A DNA stretch of 64,000 nucleotides from Rhizobium sp. BK399 (lineage in GTDB: Bacteria > Pseudomonadota > Alphaproteobacteria > Rhizobiales > Rhizobiaceae): contig NZ_JACIAH010000002.1 of the NCBI RefSeq assembly GCF_014194695.1, positions 62,001-126,000 on the forward strand. The letters run 5' to 3'. The notes beneath the pieces are model-generated. The model saw nothing but the letters and a program-made list of their open reading frames with translations, had not been told where the DNA came from and did not search any database. Position 1 is the first letter of the stretch, and every line of letters begins with the position of its first letter. Below are positions 58,170 through 64,000 of this stretch, piece after piece. The position numbers and the translations under genes were made by a program.

Positions 58170-59195
58170 TCAGGCTCCGAGCTTTCCGAGACTCGCCAGA
58201 TTCGGCAATCCGAAGATGGAAATATCTGCCGCTTCGGCAGGCGCGGCAGTGCGCAGCCCTGCCCGCAGCTTGGCAGATCGCGCCCGCGGGTTTGCTTGCG
58301 CTTCCGCCTCCGTCGCAGCAACCATCGGCTTGCCGATCCGCTCGAACGTTGCAGCACGCTCGTGCGCGACAGGCAGATGACGCGAGCCCGAAGCCTTGCC
58401 GGCACGATCGGCGAAGAAGGCCTTGACGATCCGGTCCTCGAGCGAATGGAAGGTAACAACAACGAGACGACCGCCGGGCTTCAGCACACGCTCGGCGACA
58501 AACAGCGCCTGCGCCAATTCGCCAAGCTCATCGTTGACAAAGATTCGCAACGCCTGGAAGACACGGGTCGCCGGATGGATCTTGTCCTTCATCTTGCGCG
58601 GCGTGACGAGTTCGATCAGGCCGGCCAGATCGCGCGTCGTCTCGAACGGCTTTTCCGCCCGCCGCTTTTCAATCGCGTGCGCGATGCGCGGCGACTGGCT
58701 TTCCTCTCCGAGAAAATGAAAGATGCGGATAAGATCAGCCACTTTGGCGCGATTGATCACATCAGCCGCAGAAACACCTGCCGCCGACATGCGCATGTCC
58801 AGCGGACCATTCTTCAGGAACGAGAAGCCACGATCGGCCTCATCGATCTGCATCGAGGACACGCCGATATCGAGCACAACTCCATCCAGTCCGCCGGATG
58901 GAGCAGCATCGGCCAGTCGAGAGAACTGCGAATGAACGAGCCTCAAACGACCTTGGCTCTCGGCGACAAGAGCCTGACCAGCTTCGATAGCGGTCGGGTC
59001 GCGATCCAGGGCGACGACGTTGGCGCCGGTGCCCAGAATGGCAGAGGTGTAGCCACCCGCACCGAAGGTGCCGTCGAGAATGATCTTGCCGGGCAACGGC
59101 TCGAGCGCGGCGAGGACCTCATTGAGAAGAACCGGAATGTGGCGAACCGGTCCGCCACCGGCATCAGTTGAATCTTCGCCAGGATTCGCCGCCAT
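58170..59195 (-). CDS. rsmH: 16S rRNA (cytosine1402-N4)-methyltransferase
   Basis: A 341-residue SAM-dependent enzyme, also called MraW, that modifies C1402 of 16S rRNA. The N-terminal [15 protein letters not shown] leads into the SAM motif [32 protein letters not shown] and [21 protein letters not shown] are specific signatures. The ATG at 59195 with GAGG upstream matches the usual length; a frame open to 59837 runs through mraZ and its promoter and is not coding. It lies between mraZ and ftsL. Confidence 0.96.
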   Translation of the reverse strand: MAANPGEDSTDAGGGPVRHIPVLLNEVLAALEPLPGKIILDGTFGAGGYTSAILGTGANVVALDRDPTAIEAGQALVAESQGRLRLVHSQFSRLADAAPSGGLDGVVLDIGVSSMQIDEADRGFSFLKNGPLDMRMSAAGVSAADVINRAKVADLIRIFHFLGEESQSPRIAHAIEKRRAEKPFETTRDLAGLIELVTPRKMKDKIHPATRVFQALRIFVNDELGELAQALFVAERVLKPGGRLVVVTFHSLEDRIVKAFFADRAGKASGSRHLPVAHERAATFERIGKPMVAATEAEAQANPRARSAKLRAGLRTAAPAEAADISIFGLPNLASLGKLGA

Positions 59196-59212
59196 TCCGT
59201 TCCCTCGTACCG

Positions 59213-59650
59213 TTAGGAACGCCTGCCCGCCAGCCGACGCCCTCCTCGTGCCTGCATCTGGGCGGCCTGAAATGCCTGCGGCTGCCACAGCTGAAAATGA
59301 TCCGCCCGACCGACGAAGGCCACCTCGTCCGAGATATCGGTGAAGTCGCGGATGAAATCCGTGACCATCAGCCGACCTTCCGCATCGAGCTTCATGAAGA
59401 TACCGCCCCCGTGGATGAGAAGCGACATCTCGTTCGCGTCCGGCGAAAACGGATCCTCCGCAGAAATCTGACGCTCGAACCTCTCCAGGAGATCCGGACC
59501 GCCGACACTGATCGCCGGAAACACAAAGTCCTGGAAGCAATAGAGCTCCTGAACATTGCGCTGCGCCAGCACGGATCGAAACGCCGCCGGCACGGAAACC
59601 CTGCCCTTGGAATCGATTCTGTTGGTCGCATTTGAAAGGAAGCGGCTCAT
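59213..59650 (-). CDS. mraZ: Transcriptional repressor MraZ
   Basis: This 145-residue protein of two AbrB-like swapped-hairpin repeats forms rings and represses the dcw operon. The first repeat holds [19 protein letters not shown] and the second [20 protein letters not shown], each with the conserved D-x-K/E-G-R core that contacts DNA. The start could also be the ATG at 59662 (GGGAAC upstream), adding [11 protein letters not shown] fits rhizobial MraZ better. Four TGGG repeats 170 bp upstream are its expected binding site, so it is probably autoregulated. Confidence 0.93.
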   Translation of the reverse strand: MSRFLSNATNRIDSKGRVSVPAAFRSVLAQRNVQELYCFQDFVFPAISVGGPDLLERFERQISAEDPFSPDANEMSLLIHGGGIFMKLDAEGRLMVTDFIRDFTDISDEVAFVGRADHFQLWQPQAFQAAQMQARGGRRLAGRRS

Positions 59651-59825
59651 GACACGAAACATCCGTTCCCGAAAGAGCCCGGACTGAACTCAAAAGCCCG
59701 GAACCTCGAAATTCAGGCACAGCTTCGCGAGCCGAATGGGCGAAATCCCATCCGGCGCTTCCGGAGCGGAAGACACCTTGGCTTTGCGATTGTTGGGCAC
59801 CTACTTGCCCTTGCGCAGTGCATGA

Positions 59826-59861
59826 ATGGGATAACATGGGACCATATGGGCGTCAATGGGA
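59826..59861. promoter_or_regulatory. MraZ operator: four TGGG repeats at 10-bp period
   Basis: On the plus strand ATGGG occurs at 59826, 59836, 59846 and 59856, each separated by exactly 5 bases. MraZ of E. coli is known to bind TGGGN repeats with 5-base spacing. The block overlaps a plausible minus-strand promoter, TTGACG (59856-59851) - 17 bp - TATCCC (59833-59828), so bound MraZ would block RNA polymerase. Confidence 0.8.
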
Positions 59862-59871
59862 AACGCCCGTC

Positions 59872-60126
59872 TCACGATGAGCGAAGTATCCGAAATTTAT
59901 AAGCTGTTAAGTTTAACAAAGGGTTAGGATCGAGCTTGCGGACACCGGACAGCCCAACCGCCGAAGCGCCCTCAAAGGCCACATATGGTTCAAATTGGCA
60001 CAGCAAAATATGCGCTTTTAAACAGAGGCTTAATGCATCCTCTTCAAGAGTGGGAGCACCCGTCTCGAGCGCTCGCACGAAGAGGTATGCAGCCGCTATC
60101 TCCTTTGAAGTAATAGGCCGAGCCAT
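59872..60126 (-). CDS. Hypothetical 84-residue protein upstream of mraZ
   Basis: A short ORF on the mraZ strand that ends 11 bp before the MraZ operator. The protein begins MARPITSKEIAAAYLFVRALETG and has balanced charges and a plausible helical N-terminal half; it is not a membrane protein. I recognise no family. No clear ribosome binding site precedes the ATG. Its last codons overlap a TTAA-rich stretch. It may be a real small rhizobial gene or chance. Confidence 0.45.
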   Translation of the reverse strand: MARPITSKEIAAAYLFVRALETGAPTLEEDALSLCLKAHILLCQFEPYVAFEGASAVGLSGVRKLDPNPLLNLTAYKFRILRSS

Positions 60127-60229
60127 TCGGCTGCTGCCACGTGCAAAATAATGAACGGCGGGAGAATTGAATTAGTTCACTGCTGCCGCATATTACTTGA
60201 AGCTAAATAAGTAACCGTGGAGTAACATT

Positions 60230-60424
60230 ATGACAAACTTCACATTAAAGGGACTTCTTTACGGACGCTTTGAGCCGGAAAAGCGTATTCCGCTGTCGCA
60301 GTCGGGAATGACGACTGACATCCAATGCGATTCCTGCGGCAAGATATTCAAGCGCTGGTCCATTCTCGCCCGCAGCAGCACGACCTGCGAGGAATGTCTG
60401 GCGAAGGCGCCGACCGCCCACTAG
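60230..60424 (+). CDS. Small zinc-ribbon-like protein, 64 residues
   Basis: This ORF has GGAG 6-7 bases before its ATG and encodes two CxxC pairs, CDSCGK and CEECLAK, separated by 18 residues. This is a likely four-cysteine zinc site. The N-terminal 30 residues are basic and uncharacterised. The layout is like small zinc-ribbon regulators or ribosome-associated proteins, but I do not recognise it. It is a single gene between the dcw cluster and the RNase P RNA gene. Confidence 0.6.
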   Translation: MTNFTLKGLLYGRFEPEKRIPLSQSGMTTDIQCDSCGKIFKRWSILARSSTTCEECLAKAPTAH

Positions 60425-60461
60425 CAATCGACGGCAATCACAAAGACATGCTTCCGCAAGG

Positions 60462-60870
60462 GTAGTTCGCCAGCTGGCCTGTAAGCCGGGTTCTGTATGG
60501 CCCCGGCCGAAGCCGGAACGTGGCAGCCATTCCTCTGGGACAGCGTTCGCACGCTGCCTCACGCAACCCACCCGGATGACTGACCTGGAAACCGGCCGGA
60601 AGGCTTTCGCCTCCCACGTCATCCCTATTCGGTCTTGCTCCCGGTGGGGTTTACCTTGCCATCGCCGTTACCGGAGATGCGGTGGGCTCTTACCCCACCC
60701 TTTCACCCTTACCTGCCGAGGCAGGCGGTTTGCTTTCTGTGGCACTTTCCCTGAGGTCGCCCTCGCCGGACGTTATCCGGCACCGTGTTTCCGTGGAGCC
60801 CGGACTTTCCTCACCCTACCGCCTTTCGGCATTGGTAAAGCGCGGCTGCCCGGCCAACTGGCAAGGCTCC
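60462..60870 (-). ncRNA. rnpB: RNase P RNA
   Basis: The catalytic RNA of RNase P, which matures tRNA 5' ends. On the minus strand the conserved GAGGAAAGTCCGGGCTCC follows the 5' P1 arm and GGTAAACCCCACCG lies in the middle. The end carries the conserved GAAC-rich 3' part and the GGCTTACAGGCC segment. Helix P1 is perfect: GCCAGTTGGCC (60862-60852) pairs with GGCCAGCTGGC (60479-60469) with one G-U. The total of about 400 bases is right for an alphaproteobacterial type A RNA. The exact ends are uncertain by several bases. Confidence 0.95.
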
Positions 60871-60954
60871 CTTAGCGGAGACACGGAGCGAATGCCACCG
60901 AAATATTACCGGCTTCGCGACGACAAAGCTCTGTCTAGTGACAAGACTCTGGGC

Positions 60955-62142
60955 CTAGCGGAAAACCGGTGTCAGTTCCCGGCCGAAGTCCTCTGCCCCG
61001 AGCCAGCCCTGCGTCATGACGACGGCCCCTAGCCGGCCGAGTTCGTCGGACGATTTCGCGGCAACGAAATTGCCGCCCGCCAGGACAGCGATCCGCGGTG
61101 AATCCGTATAGCCGACATAAGGATACGCGGTCGTCGTGAAGGTTGACACACACGGCGCGGAGGTTGTTGGGCAGCCAGCCAAGGCCGGCATCAGCCGCAG
61201 TGCCGTTGAGACCAGATTGTCGCGCTCCAGTGGATCGCCGTCAGAGCGAAACCACGTTCCGATATCCCCGAGCGTCTCGAATGACCGCGCCTCTAGATCG
61301 CCGCCGAGCTTCAGGTAGGTCCGACCATCGGGGTATCGCACCGGTGGCAGGATATAGACGTGGTCCTCATCGCGATCACCGAAGACAATCGTCGAAGGCA
61401 TATCGGAGAAAGTCGCCATCTCCCGTTCGCCAAGCTCAAAGAAGGCAACGGTGCGGGCGGCAATTCTGATGTCGATCTGAGTTGGCAGGAGATCGTTGAA
61501 ATTGCTGAAACCGCCAGCGGCAACCAGCACACGCTCCGCGGTATAGCTCCTGCCACCAGCTTCAACTTCGACAGATGAGCCCCGGTCGCGAACCGAGGTA
61601 ACAGTTGCATCTACGACCGTTACGCCTGCCTGCTCGGCAAGCATGGTTTGTGCCCGAACCAAAGCGCGCGGATTGATGTGCCCCGCCCGCCGCTCTTCGA
61701 AATAGCCGTGGTGGGACGGATCGAGGGAGAACTGAGGAAAGCGCTCACGCAACGCTGCCGGCGTAAGCGCTTCAACGTCAAGACCGAGGGTTTCGCTGAC
61801 CTGCAGCGCCCGCCCGAGAAATCCCTCGCCCGGTCGCGCGGGCGGCCCGGTAAACAGACAACCCGCTTCCGAGAAAAAGGAGATTCCGCTTTTCGCTTCC
61901 ATCTCCCCGTAGCGATCGAGCGAACGTGCAGCGAGGGTCGCCCAGACCCTATTGTCATCGAAGGACCGCGTAATGCGAGCCTCGTCATAGTGGCTGGCAA
62001 AGACGCCGTGATGGCTCTTGCGCTCGGCCGGCTCGCTGGGGCCGATAAGCGCTACGCCTTCGATCATACCCGAAAGATGGCGGGCAGCAGCCGCGCCCAT
62101 CATTCCGCGTCCGACGATCATCACCTTGAAATCAACTGCCAT
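60955..62142 (-). CDS. FAD-dependent oxidoreductase (DAO / sarcosine oxidase-like)
   Basis: This 395-residue flavoprotein has an N-terminal Rossmann motif MIVGRGMMGAAAARHL (about 8-23). Its DAO fold resembles monomeric sarcosine oxidase and N-methyltryptophan oxidase, including ARITRSFDDN (residues near 55) and a C-terminal TTTAYPYVGYTDSPRIAVLAGGN segment that contacts the flavin. It would oxidise a secondary or primary amine. The substrate is unknown. GAGGTGAC precedes the ATG. It is a single gene next to rnpB. Confidence 0.85.
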   Translation of the reverse strand: MAVDFKVMIVGRGMMGAAAARHLSGMIEGVALIGPSEPAERKSHHGVFASHYDEARITRSFDDNRVWATLAARSLDRYGEMEAKSGISFFSEAGCLFTGPPARPGEGFLGRALQVSETLGLDVEALTPAALRERFPQFSLDPSHHGYFEERRAGHINPRALVRAQTMLAEQAGVTVVDATVTSVRDRGSSVEVEAGGRSYTAERVLVAAGGFSNFNDLLPTQIDIRIAARTVAFFELGEREMATFSDMPSTIVFGDRDEDHVYILPPVRYPDGRTYLKLGGDLEARSFETLGDIGTWFRSDGDPLERDNLVSTALRLMPALAGCPTTSAPCVSTFTTTAYPYVGYTDSPRIAVLAGGNFVAAKSSDELGRLGAVVMTQGWLGAEDFGRELTPVFR

Positions 62143-62243
62143 ATGTCACCTCATTTTCCGAGGTCGGATAACACAGGCGCCACGTTGAATCATATTGTTA
62201 AGTGCCAGCTCGAAGCGATTCTCGAACAAGCACTTTCAAGCGA

Positions 62244-62759
62244 TCAAAGCATCGCCAGGACCTTGCCGCAGTAAGCCTTGGAAACCGGGTTCATGCGGGT
62301 TGCGCCATGGCCGGCATTGTACTTCAGGATCGTACCGCAAGTTTCGCCACCGCCTAGCTGATGTGCTGCAGCCAGATACTTCATGCCGAACTTGATGTTC
62401 GTCTCAGGGTCGAACAAGCCCTTCGCAGGGCCCGAGTAGCCCATCATGCGTGCCGTCGCCGGCTTGATCTGCATGAGGCCGATTTCGCCCGCGCTGCCGC
62501 GTGCATTCGGATTGAAATTGCTCTCGACGCGCACGACCGCACGAGCAAGCTCGACGGGGACGTTGTACTGGTTGGCATACTTGACGATGATCGCGGAATA
62601 TTTGTTGGCTGTGAAATCCGGCATTGCATAACCGCTGGTGCGGTCAACGGTCTTCAAGGGGATTGTCTGAGATCTTGCGCCCCATTCGCCTGCGAAGGCG
62701 CAGTTGATACCCATCAACAGTGCGCTGGCGCACACTGCAGCAGAAATGATCTTCTTCAT
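62244..62759 (-). CDS. Lytic transglycosylase (SLT domain)
   Basis: A 171-residue secreted peptidoglycan-cleaving enzyme. A signal peptide of about 23 residues ends CAFA before GEWGARS. The catalytic Glu79 lies in VVRVESNFNPNARG, followed by GEIGLMQIKPATARMMGY (the SLT motif) and later LKYNAGHGATRMN. It would cleave between MurNAc and GlcNAc leaving an anhydro sugar. It is short, a single catalytic domain only. Its neighbour is an amidase, so both are cell-wall turnover enzymes. Confidence 0.92.
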   Translation of the reverse strand: MKKIISAAVCASALLMGINCAFAGEWGARSQTIPLKTVDRTSGYAMPDFTANKYSAIIVKYANQYNVPVELARAVVRVESNFNPNARGSAGEIGLMQIKPATARMMGYSGPAKGLFDPETNIKFGMKYLAAAHQLGGGETCGTILKYNAGHGATRMNPVSKAYCGKVLAML

Positions 62760-63019
62760 TTAGTCTAATTACTCCGACCCAAAGAATTTCCGGATCGCAG
62801 TTGAAATAACAATCCGGTCGTATGCAGCAGATACATATTAGATATTCTGCAGCAATTCTTTTTGTTTCAATTGACGGCCGCTCGAAACCCCAAACAACAC
62901 AAGCGGCGCCGTTCGACGGTTGGCGTTAGACCATCGCAATGAGGAGATAATAGGGAAATGATGTGGCGACGCAGCAGACTCTCAAAATCCTGAGAATCCG
63001 CGCCACCCTAAAGTACTAC

Positions 63020-63784
63020 TTATGCGGCGTATCGCGGCAGCGACGCCAGCAAACGGTGCAGCGTGTCGATCGTCGAAAAATCCGCGATCCCGTCGATTCG
63101 AGCGGGCCGAAAATGGCGCTGGAAAGCCTCGATGTCGCCCGCCATCTTGTCGGAGAATTGGCCTGTGATCTCAGTCGCATAACCGTAAAGCGAGAGCATC
63201 GACTGCAGAGCCTCGACCGGCTGGCCGCTGTCGCCGCGTTGGAAAAATCTTCCACCGGAGATCGCAGCAGGCTCAACCCAATGCCCCACACCGGCCTTGT
63301 GCAGGCCTGACCAAGGAAATTTTTCTCCCGGATCAACCTTCCGAATCGGTGCTACATCGGAGTGCCCAAGCACCCTTTCGGGGGTAATGGACCAACGTTG
63401 GCCGCAATCGCGACACAATTCAATGACCGCTTGAATTTGTTCTTGCGGATACTCAGGGAGCCCTCCGGGATGACCCGCATTGGCGATCTCGATCCCGATC
63501 GACAAAGAGTTGATATCGGTCTCCCCCCGCCAGTAACTTTTGCCGGCGTGCCAGGCACGGCGCTCCTCGGGGACGAGCTGCAGAACCTCGCCATCTTCAC
63601 CAACGAAGTAGTGGCTCGAGACCTGACTTTCGTCCCGACAGAGCCACTCCAAGGCTCCGTCAGGCGTCGGCATGCCTGTATAGTGAAGAAGGATCATGTC
63701 TGGCCTGCGCCCATCAGCACGTTCGCCGTGATTTGGCGATGGGCGAACGGTTGCTTTCCGGTAGTCGGCCTCGAACGAGGTCAT
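63020..63784 (-). CDS. N-acetylmuramoyl-L-alanine amidase (AmpD-like) with peptidoglycan-binding domain
   Basis: This 254-residue zinc amidase cleaves the MurNAc-L-Ala bond. Zinc ligands are His34 (LLHYTGM), His141 (LGHSDVAP) and Asp151 (KVDPGEKF), as in AmpD. The C-terminal region (about 185-250) is a peptidoglycan-binding helical domain, as in AmiD/AmpDh2. No signal peptide is seen, so it could act on recycled muropeptides in the cytosol. The start overlaps the stop of the upstream J-domain gene by 4 bp. Confidence 0.92.
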   Translation of the reverse strand: MTSFEADYRKATVRPSPNHGERADGRRPDMILLHYTGMPTPDGALEWLCRDESQVSSHYFVGEDGEVLQLVPEERRAWHAGKSYWRGETDINSLSIGIEIANAGHPGGLPEYPQEQIQAVIELCRDCGQRWSITPERVLGHSDVAPIRKVDPGEKFPWSGLHKAGVGHWVEPAAISGGRFFQRGDSGQPVEALQSMLSLYGYATEITGQFSDKMAGDIEAFQRHFRPARIDGIADFSTIDTLHRLLASLPRYAA

Positions 63785-64000
63785 GCTGCGCGGCGTTCCT
63801 TCTCGATTGCCTCGTAGGCTGCATTCAGCGCAGCCATGCGCTCATTGGCAATCGCATGGAACTCGGCCGGCACGCCCCGCGAAATCAGGCGATCAGGATG
63901 ATGTTCGCTGACAAGTCCATGATAGCGGCGACGGATCGTCGTGAAGTCGTCGGAGGGCGAAACGCCGAGCACCTTGTAGGGATCGCGGCCCATGGAAACA
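63781..64000 (-). CDS. J-domain protein, C-terminal part (DjlA-like)
   Basis: Only the last 72 residues are in the window; the gene continues past the right edge. They form a J domain with the HPD motif (SEHHPDRL), which stimulates Hsp70 (DnaK) ATPase, and the protein ends right after the domain. In DjlA/TerB-type proteins the J domain is C-terminal in this way. Start codons visible in the window are internal. Its stop overlaps the start of the amidase gene, so the two are co-translated. Confidence 0.8.
   Translation of the reverse strand, partial: VSMGRDPYKVLGVSPSDDFTTIRRRYHGLVSEHHPDRLISRGVPAEFHAIANERMAALNAAYEAIEKERRAA

Noticed and set aside
58170..59837. 555-codon frame giving rsmH a 214-residue N-terminal extension
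   Set aside because: The extension runs through mraZ and its promoter in another frame; the ATG at 59195 gives the normal RsmH length.
59913..59928. TTAA-N7-TTAGG, a CtrA-like sequence near the mraZ promoter
   Set aside because: Two mismatches in the second half and a location in an AT-rich stretch make a chance match likely.

Overview
The window looks like a chromosomal segment of an alphaproteobacterium of the Rhizobiaceae, most like Sinorhizobium/Ensifer or Rhizobium. The grounds are a high GC content, the gene content, and proteins that resemble rhizobial versions: a long FtsZ with a Pro/Gln-rich linker, MraZ, LpxC, a divergent rhizobial-type flagellin, and a FtsL-FtsI-MurE-MurF-MraY-MurD-FtsW-MurG-MurC-MurB series. 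This placement is recognition, not a database search. No insertion sequence, prophage, CRISPR array, tRNA or rRNA was seen.

Layout. Positions 1-5.2 kb hold a truncated FAD-linked oxidase, an aldo/keto reductase divergent from a LysR regulator, an AbrB-family membrane protein, and an AraC regulator divergent from a DUF2000 protein. Positions 5.2-11.7 kb hold an OmpA-type lipoprotein, an orphan flagellin with a probable TTG start, and a two-gene RND efflux pump. Positions 12-24 kb hold a UvrD/PcrA helicase, several small membrane or unknown proteins, a twin-PAS diguanylate cyclase, an FHS sugar transporter, nicotinamidase, AzlCD and aminopeptidase P. Positions 24-32 kb hold a PrmA-monooxygenase-SCO1 run, a chemoreceptor with its CheW, aldose epimerase, CreA, an exonuclease and a GNAT acetyltransferase.

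From 32.6 to 59.9 kb almost everything is on the minus strand and forms the division and cell-wall (dcw) cluster. Transcription runs mraZ-rsmH-ftsL-ftsI-murE-murF-mraY-murD-ftsW-murG-murC-murB, then, past one oppositely oriented MFS gene, ddl-ftsQ-ftsA-ftsZ-lpxC-bamD-recN-ligA. Start/stop overlaps and 1-6 bp gaps imply translational coupling. Four TGGG repeats at an exact 10-bp period overlap a plausible promoter upstream of mraZ and match the known MraZ operator. The right end carries the RNase P RNA gene, a FAD oxidoreductase, a lytic transglycosylase, an AmpD-like amidase and a truncated J-domain protein.

The most unusual locus is 23.63-24.21 kb. A 57-residue ORF with a strong ribosome binding site is preceded by a sigma-54-like promoter and a perfect leader hairpin. 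It is followed by two hairpins that each present a CUCCUCC anti-Shine-Dalgarno sequence in a large loop, then a strong terminator. This resembles the alphaproteobacterial sRNAs with CCUCCUCCC loops (CcsR of Rhodobacter; the alpha-r14/'cuckoo' type of Rhizobiales), here attached to a small protein I do not recognise. A second RNA candidate is the leader of the GNAT gene near 32.05 kb, where a terminator-like hairpin is followed by one that buries the ribosome binding site of a TTG-start gene.
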